From positions 22,768-86,767 of the forward strand of contig JAEWRL010000033.1 in assembly GCA_023398955.1 (NCBI GenBank): a DNA stretch of 64,000 nucleotides, in the 5' to 3' direction. The notes under the pieces are model-generated. The model did no database searches. It saw only the letters and a list, made by a program, of their open reading frames with translations, and had not been told where the DNA came from. Below, in pieces: positions 1-8,017 of the stretch; within the stretch, counting starts at the first letter, position 1, and each line of letters begins with the position of its first letter. Made by a program: the position numbers and the translations under genes. The DNA comes from Pseudomonadota bacterium (GTDB lineage: Bacteria > Myxococcota_A > Polyangia > Polyangiales > Polyangiaceae).

Positions 1-1
1 G

Positions 2-721
2 ATCATCGAGGTTCTCGAGGCGACCGCGCCAGGGGGCGGTACGCCGACGGCGCAGGCCCTACGGAGCGCGCTGGCCTACCTGCAGAGTACGCGGCTCGAC
101 GGGGATACGGTGGTCCTCCTCGCGACGGACGGGGGCCCTAACTGCAACGAGGACCTCACCTGCGAGAGGGAGTCCTGCACGTCCCACATCGACGGACCGT
201 GCGCCAACGAGCGCGACGACGTCAATTGCTGCGCCGAAGTCCCCACCGGATGCCTCGATGACGAAATGACGCGCGGGGCCATCGAACAGCTGCGGAATGC
301 AGGCTATCCGACCTACGTGGTGGGCATTCCCGGAAGTGAGCCTTACGAGGAAGCCCTCGACCAGTTTGCGATTGCTGGCGGCGTTCCGAACGTCGACGAC
401 GATCCAGAGACTCCCAACTACTACCAGGTCTCCGCGTCGGGTGGTGTGGCCGCGTTGCAAGCAACCTTCGAGCGTATCACCGAGCAGCTCGTCACTTCCT
501 GCGAAATACCTCTGACCGAAGAGCCCGACGATCCAAACAGGATCAATGTGGCCATCGATTGCCTCCTGGTCCCCCAGGAGGACACCGACGGCAATCCCCA
601 GTGGCGCCTTGCGCCAGATCAACGCAGTATCGAGATACTGGGCGATCACTGCGAAACGGTCCAGAGCGGCGTCGACCGCGTCGATGTCCTCCTCGGCTGC
701 GCAACACGCGGCCTGGGGTGA
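2..721 (+). CDS. von Willebrand factor A domain protein, 3' part only
   Basis: The reading frame is open from base 2 to a TGA at 719-721, so the start and N-terminal half lie outside the window. The visible ~239 residues hold the second half of a VWA fold: a GGGTPT segment (MIDAS threonine loop) followed about 30 residues later by LLATDGGPNC (MIDAS aspartate at the end of a beta strand). Six or more cysteines in the stretch after this suggest an exported protein, as in the VWA lipoproteins common in myxobacteria. VWA domains bind metal and mediate protein-protein contacts; the partner is unknown. The gene converges on the cobalamin operon. The domain call is good; the role is not inferable. 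Confidence 0.8.
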   Translation: MIEVLEATAPGGGTPTAQALRSALAYLQSTRLDGDTVVLLATDGGPNCNEDLTCERESCTSHIDGPCANERDDVNCCAEVPTGCLDDEMTRGAIEQLRNAGYPTYVVGIPGSEPYEEALDQFAIAGGVPNVDDDPETPNYYQVSASGGVAALQATFERITEQLVTSCEIPLTEEPDDPNRINVAIDCLLVPQEDTDGNPQWRLAPDQRSIEILGDHCETVQSGVDRVDVLLGCATRGLG

Positions 722-798
722 GAGACCTTCCAGAAACGACACGGCGCCTTGCGGGGGCGGGACAGACCTGCTCCCAAGGCGTTTCCGGGTCGCACCCG

Positions 799-818
799 AG
801 TGGATCTACCGATCCACT
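799..818. terminator. Hairpin between convergent genes
   Basis: A perfect 8-bp inverted repeat (AGTGGATC / GATCCACT) with a 4-base loop lies between the VWA gene and the end of cobC and overlaps the cobC stop codon. No U-tract follows, so it may only be a weak or bidirectional terminator. Confidence 0.35.
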
Positions 819-1366
819 TGATGCTCGAGGAGCTGTAGATGAGGCACGGGCCGGCGGAGCGCCTGCTCCCAGGTCACCCCCTCCGCGATGACCCAGCTGG
901 CACGAATCACTCCGGCATGAGCGACGACGACCCACAGGGAACCGCCGGACTGCTCCGCGAGGAACGCGGCGACGCGCTGCGCCAGCTGCGAGGGTGTCTC
1001 ACCTCCCGGGGGGGCCGTGGTCTGCCAGCACCGCATCCACGTGTGCAGTCGAGGAGCGTCCCGAGCCTCGACCTCGGTCCACGGGAGGCCGTCCCATTCG
1101 CCCATCGAGAGTTCCCAGAGCCGCTCGTCCGGGGGAAGCGGGTCGAGTCCCGCCACCGTGCGGACCAGGTAGCTCGCAACCTCGACGCAGCGTCGCGCTG
1201 GAGAAGTGAACAGTTTGGCGTCGCGACCAGCGAGGCGGCCACGGAGGTCGCGCACCAGTCGATGGACCTTCGGATCAGAAGCCTCCATTGGCGTGGTGGG
1301 GACATCGGCGCGTCCGTAGCAAAGGCCGCCCTTCGTCACCGGTGCGTGTCGTACGAAGAGGAGCAT
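806..1366 (-). CDS. cobC: Alpha-ribazole phosphatase-like histidine phosphatase
   Basis: Histidine phosphatase (phosphoglycerate mutase-like) of 186 residues. The phospho-acceptor motif is at the N-terminus (LLFVRHAP, His7) and the second catalytic His is in VVVAHAGVIR near residue 150. CobC removes the 5' phosphate from alpha-ribazole phosphate or adenosylcobalamin phosphate in the last steps of the nucleotide loop pathway. ATG at 1366 was chosen because it overlaps the cobS stop (TGATG) and places the catalytic motif at the N-terminus as usual; the frame is open for about 120 codons upstream but that part is antisense-like and overlaps cobS. It is the last gene of the B12 operon, and the function rests on family plus context. 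Confidence 0.85.
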   Translation of the reverse strand: MLLFVRHAPVTKGGLCYGRADVPTTPMEASDPKVHRLVRDLRGRLAGRDAKLFTSPARRCVEVASYLVRTVAGLDPLPPDERLWELSMGEWDGLPWTEVEARDAPRLHTWMRCWQTTAPPGGETPSQLAQRVAAFLAEQSGGSLWVVVAHAGVIRASWVIAEGVTWEQALRRPVPHLQLLEHQVDR

Positions 1367-2160
1367 CAAATCCCGGCCCGCGCAACGGCGAGCAAGGTCA
1401 GCAGCACGACGACCTCCCCTACCTGCTCTGCCGCTCCCAGGAAATCCCCAGTGATGCCTCCAGCCCGCACAAGAAACCACCCGCCGAGCAGCGCGGCGCT
1501 CGCCAACCCGCTCGCGATCGCTCCAACGGTGGCTGGCACGGACAGCACTCCAGTAACCGTCAAGCCCGCCCCGATCACGAGTGTCCATCCGGTGGCGACA
1601 AGAGCTTGCGTCATGCCGGCTCCCGCGACGCCCCGTCCTTTTGCCATCGCGAGGTTCAGATAGGGCATCCGCGCGATCAGCCACACGGGACCAGTGCGCG
1701 CCACACAGCCAGCAACCACCAGGCACCACGCCTCGTCGAGCTCCGCCAATGTGCTCACGCGCAGCATGAGTGAGCCGAACAGAACCACGCCCGCGTATGA
1801 ACCGATGCGGCTGTCCTTCAGGATTTCGAGCATGGCCTTGCCCCCGTGCGTCCCTCCCAAAGCATCCGCTGTATCGGCGAGGCCATCTTCATGAAACGCC
1901 CCCGTCAGCGCCACACTCGCACAAACGGCGAGCGTGGCGGCGACAGTGGCGCCCAATCCGCGGGCAGCCAGGAACATCAACGCCGAGAGGCCACCTACCA
2001 CGGCGCCTACCACGGGAAAGTAGGCTGGAGCCCAAGCGAAGTCCCTCTCTCTATAGGGGAAACCGCCCAAAGGGAGCCGTGTCATAAAAACGAATGCTGC
2101 GCGTGCGCCCCGTAGCGCCGGAGAGCTCACCGCACCCGCCATCGTCGTCTCGTCGGCCAT
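1366..2160 (-). CDS. cobS: Adenosylcobinamide-GDP ribazoletransferase (cobalamin synthase)
   Basis: Integral membrane protein of 264 residues, normal length for CobS, which joins adenosylcobinamide-GDP to alpha-ribazole (phosphate) to close the lower ligand loop of B12. The family signature HEDGLADTADALGG is at about residues 90-103, followed by KDSRIGSY near 115-122. Several hydrophobic helices follow. The ATG start lies 7 bases after the cobT stop and the 3' end overlaps cobC, so the gene is translated within the riboswitch-led operon. Confidence 0.93.
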   Translation of the reverse strand: MADETTMAGAVSSPALRGARAAFVFMTRLPLGGFPYRERDFAWAPAYFPVVGAVVGGLSALMFLAARGLGATVAATLAVCASVALTGAFHEDGLADTADALGGTHGGKAMLEILKDSRIGSYAGVVLFGSLMLRVSTLAELDEAWCLVVAGCVARTGPVWLIARMPYLNLAMAKGRGVAGAGMTQALVATGWTLVIGAGLTVTGVLSVPATVGAIASGLASAALLGGWFLVRAGGITGDFLGAAEQVGEVVVLLTLLAVARAGI

Positions 2161-2166
2161 CCCGCT

Positions 2167-3357
2167 TCACCCGGGCTCCGGCACGTTCGCCGACGCAAAG
2201 GTAGCCATCCGCTCATGAAGACGACACGCCTGCTCCACGATCGGAAAGGCGACGAGCGCTCCGCTGGCCTCTCCCAAGCGCATCCCGAGGTTGAGCAGCG
2301 GGCTAACACCGAGATGCTCCAGTACTGTCCCGTGTGCCGCCTCGTCGGACCGGTGCGCGAAGATCATACCGGCCTTGGCCGCAGTGACCTGCTCGATGAG
2401 GACGAGGGCCGCCGTGGTAACGATGTAGCCGTCCACGACAATCGGGATGCGCTCTTGGGTTGCCTCCACCATGGCGCCGTAGAGTGCCGCGATCTCGCGC
2501 CCCCCTAGGCGACGGAGGGCCTCCAGCGGCCGGGGTCGACCGCCGTCGTTTCCAACGACGCGTGCCACTGCCTCACGGACAACGGTCCTTTTACGCTCGA
2601 GCTGATCGCCGAGACTTCCGGTACCGGCGCCGACGAATGCCTCTGTAGGCCCCCCGAGCAACGCCGCGCAGACAGCCGCCGCAGCCGTCGTGTTGCCAAT
2701 CCCCATCTCGCCGAGCACGAGGCATCGCGGCCTGGGGGTGAGTCGCCGCACGGCAGCGCGCCCTGCCTCCACCGAAGCGCTGAACGCCTCGTCGGTCATC
2801 GCGTCTTCGCACCAAATGTCCCCGGCGCGCTGCTCGGAGACGGGGTCACGCACCAGCGTCGCTCCCGGGTACTCGCGTGGGATGGTCGTGCCGCTCGAAA
2901 CGCCTACGTCGACGACCGTCAACGGGATTCCCATCCCCGAGCACAGCACGCTGACAGCGGCTCCCCCTGACGCGAAGTTGTCTACCATGGCTCGAGTTAC
3001 CGCGCTGGGGTAGGGGCAAACGCCGTGGCGAGTCACCGGGTGGTCCGCGGCGAAGATCAGAGCAGCCGCGGGGCGCACCGACGGAAAGCTGGCCCCCTGC
3101 CAAGCCGCCAACTGGAGAGCGAGCATCTCGAGGCGGCCGAGACTTCCAGGCGGTTTCGTGAGCTGCGCTTGGCGTCGAGCAGCGCTGTCGCGCGCCGCCT
3201 CGTCGGGGAGGGGCACCACGGGAACGGTCAGGTGCGCCCCGCCCTGAGGAGCGCCCGCCCCGTGCTCGATCAGGGCCCCGGACAAGGGCTCAGCCTCGGC
3301 AAGCCCTGACGGCTCGGACTGTTGCCATGACGATGACACTAGAGTTCCTTGCGACAC
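2167..3357 (-). CDS. cobT: Nicotinate-nucleotide--dimethylbenzimidazole phosphoribosyltransferase
   Basis: CobT makes alpha-ribazole 5'-phosphate from DMB and nicotinate mononucleotide. It is 396 residues, about 45 longer than usual at the N-terminus. Hallmarks are LTKPPGSLGRLE near residue 65-76, LGEMGIGNTT in the middle, and RLGEASGA close to the C-terminus (Glu near 363, the expected catalytic base). The start is GTG at 3357, inside the end of cobU (19-base overlap), supported by AAAGGAAG just upstream; a later start would remove the extra N-terminal segment but has weaker support. The overlap implies translational coupling with cobU. Confidence 0.92.
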   Translation of the reverse strand: MSQGTLVSSSWQQSEPSGLAEAEPLSGALIEHGAGAPQGGAHLTVPVVPLPDEAARDSAARRQAQLTKPPGSLGRLEMLALQLAAWQGASFPSVRPAAALIFAADHPVTRHGVCPYPSAVTRAMVDNFASGGAAVSVLCSGMGIPLTVVDVGVSSGTTIPREYPGATLVRDPVSEQRAGDIWCEDAMTDEAFSASVEAGRAAVRRLTPRPRCLVLGEMGIGNTTAAAAVCAALLGGPTEAFVGAGTGSLGDQLERKRTVVREAVARVVGNDGGRPRPLEALRRLGGREIAALYGAMVEATQERIPIVVDGYIVTTAALVLIEQVTAAKAGMIFAHRSDEAAHGTVLEHLGVSPLLNLGMRLGEASGALVAFPIVEQACRLHERMATFASANVPEPG

Positions 3358-3872
3358 GGTGCACTTCCTTTCACGTAGTGGCTAATCCCTGCCACCATCA
3401 GACAGACCGCGTCTGCCCTGGCGGCGATGTGTTGATTGACGAAGCCTTGAAGATCGGCAAACTTACGCCCGAGCTCGGTCGGCGCGTGCAAGCTCATGCC
3501 TACCTCGTTCGAGACGAAGATCCATTCGATAGGGAGCAGGAGCGCTCGCTCGAGCTCCGCGTTGGCATACTCGATGCTCGTCTGGAGGCAGCTGCCATGG
3601 TCGAAGAAATGGTTCGTCAGCCACATGGTGATGCAGTCCACGACGACGACTTGGCCCTGCAGCTCAGGCAGCGCGAGCCGCTTCTCTTCCTCGATGGTCC
3701 GCCACTCGGACCCCCGCTCCGCCTTGTGTCGCTCGATGCGAGCCCGATGGTCGTCGTCCCAGTGCCGCGACGTTGCGAGGTAGACGGGTCTATCGCTGAG
3801 CTCGCGCGCCAGGCGCTGGGCGTAGCGGCTCTTGCCTGAGCGTGTTCCACCGATGATGAGCGTCGTCGTCAC
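3339..3872 (-). CDS. cobU: Adenosylcobinamide kinase / adenosylcobinamide-phosphate guanylyltransferase
   Basis: Bifunctional nucleotide loop enzyme that phosphorylates adenosylcobinamide and then transfers GMP to it. The protein is about 177 residues with an N-terminal P-loop (IIGGTRSGKS), the short RHW-containing segment that carries the guanylyl-accepting histidine in this family, VVDCITMWLTN (Walker B region) and SNEVGMSL. GTG at 3872 was chosen because it forms a GTGA overlap with the upstream ATPase stop and puts the P-loop near the N-terminus, as in known CobU; an upstream ATG at 3917 would add 15 non-conserved residues. Third-from-last enzyme step set with cobT, cobS and cobC. Confidence 0.92.
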   Translation of the reverse strand: MTTTLIIGGTRSGKSRYAQRLARELSDRPVYLATSRHWDDDHRARIERHKAERGSEWRTIEEEKRLALPELQGQVVVVDCITMWLTNHFFDHGSCLQTSIEYANAELERALLLPIEWIFVSNEVGMSLHAPTELGRKFADLQGFVNQHIAARADAVCLMVAGISHYVKGSAPCRKEL

Positions 3873-4675
3873 AGCGTCGCATCTCCTCTCGTGCTCATCG
3901 CTGGCCCCCGCAAACACAGCGCCAGCCCATGCTGTCCGCGCATGAGCTCCGCGTCGATGCGGAAGATGTCCCGGAAGAGCGCCTTCGTGAATACCCGACC
4001 TGGTCTTCCAGCGGCGACGAGCTTGCCCGCATCGAGGACAGCCACGTGGCTAGCGTAGCGCGCCGCAAGATCGAGATCGTGCACGATCACGATCGCCCCC
4101 GCGGCTCCGGTCGCAAACTGGCGCACCCGAGCCAGCGTCTCGAGACGGTGCGCCAAGTCGAGATGCGCGGTGGCCTCGTCCAGGAGCAGCAGCCGAGGCC
4201 GCTGTGCCAGGGCCCGCGCGAAGTACACCCGCTGGCGCTCGCCATCGGACAAGGTCGCCACCAGGCGCTGCGAGAGCGCGCCGCAACCGCTACTCAGCAG
4301 CGCTTCCTCGACGATTGATACGTCGCCGAGCGTGAGGGCACCGAGTGGACCGAGGTACGGTAGGCGTCCAAGCGCTACGACCTCCCTGGCCGTGAGACGC
4401 AGATCCCGCGCCTGCTCCGTCCCTACCAGCGCGACACGGCGCGCCCTGTCGCGCCCAGAAAGGGAGCTCCAAGGTCTCCCCTCGATGAAGACGTCCCCGG
4501 CAGTCCTCGGTACCGCCCCGATCAGCGCTCGAAGGAGCGTGCTCTTACCTGCACCGTTGGGACCGACCAGCGCCCAGCATTCGCCTGGCTGCATCATCAA
4601 GCTAACGCCCTGAACGACCTCCCGCTGATGAATCGTTACCGTCAGCGAGCGCACCTCGAGGAGCGGCTCCATCAT
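3869..4675 (-). CDS. btuD: ABC transporter ATPase for cobalamin uptake
   Basis: Cytoplasmic ATPase of the FecE/BtuD class, 268 residues. Walker A GPNGAGKST at 38-46, a signature LSDGE at 142-146 (Gly-to-Asp variant of LSGGE), Walker B RLLLLDEAT at about 161-169, and the switch HDLD further on. ATG at 4675 overlaps the permease stop (ATGATG; 4672 is the alternative). It should power the BtuC-type permease encoded directly upstream. Cobalamin is inferred as substrate from the riboswitch and cob genes; sequence alone would not separate it from a siderophore ATPase. Confidence 0.88.
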   Translation of the reverse strand: MMEPLLEVRSLTVTIHQREVVQGVSLMMQPGECWALVGPNGAGKSTLLRALIGAVPRTAGDVFIEGRPWSSLSGRDRARRVALVGTEQARDLRLTAREVVALGRLPYLGPLGALTLGDVSIVEEALLSSGCGALSQRLVATLSDGERQRVYFARALAQRPRLLLLDEATAHLDLAHRLETLARVRQFATGAAGAIVIVHDLDLAARYASHVAVLDAGKLVAAGRPGRVFTKALFRDIFRIDAELMRGQHGLALCLRGPAMSTRGDATL

Positions 4676-5670
4676 CCTGCCGCCTCCCGCAGCCGGGACC
4701 GCAGCACGAGGATGAACCAAGGCGCGCCGACGATGGCCGTCACAGCACCCAGCTGCAACTCGGCGGGGGCAATGACGGTACGGGCCGCCGTGTCAGCGCC
4801 GACGACGACTGCTCCGCCGAGCCACCAGGCGAGCGGAACGACTCTGGAGTGCGACGCGCCAACCCAACGTCGCGCCAGGTGTGGCACCACCAAGCCAACG
4901 AAGCCGACCACGCCAGCAATGGCCACCGTGACGCCGCTCAGGATCGCGACAGCCACGACCACCTCGCGCCGCAGCTTCGCCACAGGCACTCCGAGAGAGA
5001 GTGCCGTCGCTTCGCCGAGCATCATCGCGTCCAGCTGTCGCGCACGGAGCAAGACCCACGACGATGCGGCAAGCGTCGGCAGTACGCCCCAAGCTACGTG
5101 CGTCCAGGTTCGGCCGTCGAGCGAGCCGAGGGACCATCGCAGCAGGCGCTGCGCCACTGAGTAGTCGGCCAGGGCGATCGACACGATGAGCGTGCTCAGC
5201 GCAATCGCAACCTGTCCGACTGCAACGCCACCCAGGACGAGCAGCTCCATCCCGCAGCTCCCGGCACCCCGAACCAGCGTCAGAACGACAAGCGTCGCCA
5301 GGAGCGCTCCCGCGCACGCCGCGAGCGGCAGCCAGTGCATCGTCTCGGGTCCACCCGTGAGGAAGAGAAGGACCTGGGCTCCAAGCGCGCCGCCAGCGGA
5401 CACCCCGAGCACCGAAGGATCCGCGAGGGGGTTACGAAACAGGCCCTGAAGAGCGCAACCCGCCACCGCCAATGCAGAGCCGACCACCCATGCAACAATC
5501 ACCCGAGGCAAGCGCACATGCAGCAGCACGAGGCGCGTCGGATCGGTCCGCGAGCCGCCGAAGAGAGCCTGCCATGCTTCACTTGGGGCAATCGGGACCA
5601 ACCCGAACAGCAGCCCCACGGCGAGAATGGCGGCCGACAGCGCCAGCAACAGCGGGAGGTAGCCTCTCAC
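4672..5670 (-). CDS. btuC: ABC transporter permease for cobalamin uptake (FecCD/BtuC family)
   Basis: Polytopic inner membrane permease of 332 residues, typical for BtuC/FecCD. It shows family landmarks such as LRLPRVIVAWVVGSALAVAG, QGLFRNPLADPSVLGVSAGG and the ATPase-contacting GVVGFVGLVVPHLARRWVG. GTG at 5670 forms a GTGA overlap with the stop of the substrate-binding protein gene and gives the expected N-terminal helix; the frame is open for 129 more codons upstream, but those overlap btuF and look non-coding. It works with the adjacent BtuD and BtuF homologues. Confidence 0.9.
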   Translation of the reverse strand: MRGYLPLLLALSAAILAVGLLFGLVPIAPSEAWQALFGGSRTDPTRLVLLHVRLPRVIVAWVVGSALAVAGCALQGLFRNPLADPSVLGVSAGGALGAQVLLFLTGGPETMHWLPLAACAGALLATLVVLTLVRGAGSCGMELLVLGGVAVGQVAIALSTLIVSIALADYSVAQRLLRWSLGSLDGRTWTHVAWGVLPTLAASSWVLLRARQLDAMMLGEATALSLGVPVAKLRREVVVAVAILSGVTVAIAGVVGFVGLVVPHLARRWVGASHSRVVPLAWWLGGAVVVGADTAARTVIAPAELQLGAVTAIVGAPWFILVLRSRLREAAG

Positions 5671-6692
5671 CGACCACCGGTCGCGATCTCGCTCACCGCC
5701 GCGTCGTCCGGCGCCACCTGGCTCAGCCGCGGCTCGGCCGTGCGGGTGTCGGGGGGTCGCGGCGTGCCGCTTGCGAACCGTGCGTAGGCCTCGCAAGCGC
5801 GCACTGCGTGATGCGAGAGCGATCCTACCCAAGTCTCCGGCACGGCGACGATACGGCCGCTGCTTGCAACCCGTGCCTCTCGCCAAGGAATGCCAGCCGG
5901 GAGCAGCTCCGGCGTAGCGGGACGGGGAGCTGGAACGTCTGCTGCCACGAACAGCAGGTCTAGCTCGAGCCTTACCCATACTTCCGACCCGAGCGCGGGA
6001 GCATTGGAGATCCCCAGCTCTTCGGCGACATTGATGAGACCGGCGCGCCTCAGACAATCACCTTGGACGGTGCGGCCACCGTAAACCAATGCGCCGTGAA
6101 GCACCATCGCGCGTGGAGACGAGCCAGGAAGGGGCTTGGGCAGCCGCGTCAGCCTTCCAGCGAGTGCCGCCGTCAGGTGAGCGGCGCGCTCAGAGGTGCC
6201 AGTCACCTCTCCCAGCCACTCGATGGTACGCAGCACGTCGTCGAGCGAGCGTGGCGCTCTGGACTCGGCCACGCAGCAGCCAGCTGCAGCCAGCTGCGGT
6301 GCGGGGAGTGAGCCATTGAATTCGCTGAGAAGAATGAGATCCGCACCCAGGCGCAGCAGGTGTTCGGCCGTTCCCCAGGTACGCGGGAGCTGCGGCGGAA
6401 ACCGCCCAAAGGCGGCGGTGGCTCTCGGCCAGTCCACGACGAAGGAAACTGCGGCCAGCCGCTCCTCAGGCAGCAGCTCGATCAGGATCTCGTCGGTGAT
6501 GAGGGAGGCGGAAGCAACCATGGCTGTCTCGGGCGGTACTCGCCCACACCCGGGACCCTCCAACCTGCCCGCCACGGCGTGAGTGCCATCCGGAGCGGCC
6601 GCGGACAGACCTCCGGGCAACAGCTTGCCTAGCCACAGAGAGCTCAGCAACGTGAGCACGGTGACGGCACCCCAACTGCCGACTCCGCTCAT
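5667..6692 (-). CDS. btuF: Periplasmic substrate-binding protein for cobalamin ABC transporter
   Basis: About 341 residues with an N-terminal hydrophobic export segment (residues 5-25) and the fold of PF01497 periplasmic binding proteins: ITDEILIELLPEERLAAVSF, then the LGADLILLSEF segment, then a C-terminal lobe with LDLLFVAAD. It would capture B12 in the periplasm and pass it to BtuCD. ATG at 6692 overlaps the stop of the preceding lipoprotein gene (ATGA), and its own stop overlaps the permease start. The C-terminus has about 30 extra residues rich in Pro/Thr/Glu after the last helix. The B12 assignment is from context. Confidence 0.85.
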   Translation of the reverse strand: MSGVGSWGAVTVLTLLSSLWLGKLLPGGLSAAAPDGTHAVAGRLEGPGCGRVPPETAMVASASLITDEILIELLPEERLAAVSFVVDWPRATAAFGRFPPQLPRTWGTAEHLLRLGADLILLSEFNGSLPAPQLAAAGCCVAESRAPRSLDDVLRTIEWLGEVTGTSERAAHLTAALAGRLTRLPKPLPGSSPRAMVLHGALVYGGRTVQGDCLRRAGLINVAEELGISNAPALGSEVWVRLELDLLFVAADVPAPRPATPELLPAGIPWREARVASSGRIVAVPETWVGSLSHHAVRACEAYARFASGTPRPPDTRTAEPRLSQVAPDDAAVSEIATGGR

Positions 6693-8017
6693 CGGTAGGC
6701 GACGCCCCTTGGCGGCAAACCCACCTCCTCCTCGACGACGACGGGAGCCAGCGGCTCCAGCTCACCGTCGGGATGCACTCGGACGCGCCTCAGAACACCA
6801 GCACCCGCGTCCGCCAGGAGGCACACCTCGCTGCACCCTGGGGAGCACACCATGCCGCCATACACGAGCCCCTTACCCTTACCCTCCGAATCTGGCTCTG
6901 CCTCGACGAGCGTCGTCGTCTTGCTACTCTCCAGGTCGTAGGCAATCCATCGGTTGTTCGTCGGTCCACCAAAGGCCGTCTGCGTCTTGAGTAGGACGAG
7001 GGAGCCGCTGGCGAGCTCGACGTCAGACTGAATCAACTCGCCGGCGATCTCTTCGGCCGGGATACGCTCCACCTCCCGCGGCGGACGCTCGGATGCATCG
7101 AGAATCACGAGAGCGCTCTCGTCCACGTCAGGTTCTGCGCCATCGAAGGTCATGACCCCGGCGCAACCGACGAGCCAACGTTCGCCGTCCGGAAGGGCCA
7201 CGGGCGCTCCACAGTTCTTCAGCCCGACGAGTTCGAGCGTCCAGCTTCGTTCGACATCGGCGACGGATACCCCGACGAGCCGGGCATCTCCCCACTGTAT
7301 CCAATCGGAGCTGACGCGCTCGAGGGCCACTACCACCTCGTCATTCATCCGAGCCATACCTGCAGGGCGGGGAGGCAGCCCATCCTCCGGCTCGAAGACG
7401 ATGCTCCCGACAATCTCGTAGCTGTCGGTGTCGATGATGAGCAGGTCCCCACCGGAGTCGTGCTCACTGGAGCCCGGCGAGGCGTTCTGACCATAGCGGC
7501 TCACCAGAGCCGTCGTCTCGCCGATTTCCAGGTAGTCGGCTGGGTTCGATTCGAACCCCGTTCCGACGGCAAGCTGCCCGAGCACCTCGGCCGTCGCTGG
7601 ATCCAGCCAAGTGATGACGTTGGTGCCAAAGCGATCGAGCAACACGACCCGGCCCGAGGCTGGCGCCGCGCTCGGGACTACGACGTCTCCAGAGAGGGCA
7701 AACGCAAGACCAGAGGACCGCGACGACGCAGTCGAAAGGAACGACTCCGACAAGGTCTCTCCTTCGAGATCACTCAACGCAATCTGAGTTGCGAGAAAAT
7801 CAGAGAGGACGATGGTGGTTCCCCTGGGACAGCGCGCGTCCGCCTGACCAGCACCCATCCCGGCGGCTCCCGCGAAGGAGTCCGAACCCGGGCCGGCCCC
7901 CGCGGCACCTGCCTCCGGCTCGACCCCACCCGTACTTCCGCCCGTGCTACCCAGATCGCAGGCGCTCCCTAGGGCCCCCGCCAAGAGCGAAACCGGTATC
8001 AATACGTATGTCTTCAT
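6689..8017 (-). CDS. Predicted beta-propeller lipoprotein in B12 operon (BtuG-like candidate)
   Basis: Product of 442 residues. The N-terminus is a lipoprotein signal ending SLLAGALGSAC (Cys20), followed by a Gly/Ala/Ser-rich linker to about residue 50. The rest is a series of beta-strand repeats of YncE/propeller style, for example RVVLLDRFGTNVITWLDPAT and DLLIIDTDSYEIVGSIVF, alternating strands with GD/DG turns; six or seven blades fit the length. Start ATG 8017 overlaps the btuB stop (ATGA) and the stop overlaps btuF, so it is locked between receptor and binding protein. In Bacteroides the surface lipoprotein BtuG is a propeller that binds B12 and pairs with BtuB; the same job is inferred here from position and fold, not from recognisable identity. 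Confidence 0.8.
   Translation of the reverse strand: MKTYVLIPVSLLAGALGSACDLGSTGGSTGGVEPEAGAAGAGPGSDSFAGAAGMGAGQADARCPRGTTIVLSDFLATQIALSDLEGETLSESFLSTASSRSSGLAFALSGDVVVPSAAPASGRVVLLDRFGTNVITWLDPATAEVLGQLAVGTGFESNPADYLEIGETTALVSRYGQNASPGSSEHDSGGDLLIIDTDSYEIVGSIVFEPEDGLPPRPAGMARMNDEVVVALERVSSDWIQWGDARLVGVSVADVERSWTLELVGLKNCGAPVALPDGERWLVGCAGVMTFDGAEPDVDESALVILDASERPPREVERIPAEEIAGELIQSDVELASGSLVLLKTQTAFGGPTNNRWIAYDLESSKTTTLVEAEPDSEGKGKGLVYGGMVCSPGCSEVCLLADAGAGVLRRVRVHPDGELEPLAPVVVEEEVGLPPRGVAYR

Noticed and set aside
806..1729. Long open frame extending cobC upstream by about 120 codons
   Set aside because: It overlaps cobS on the same strand and lacks phosphatase homology; the ATG at 1366 forms a TGATG overlap typical of this operon.
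4672..6057. Permease start placed far upstream at 6057
   Set aside because: The extra 129 residues are Arg/Ser-rich, overlap btuF and match no permease; GTG 5670 gives a normal length and an overlap with the btuF stop.
7541..7562. GGTTCGATTCGAACCC as a tRNA T-arm
   Set aside because: It lies inside the propeller lipoprotein gene and no acceptor or anticodon stem can be drawn around it.
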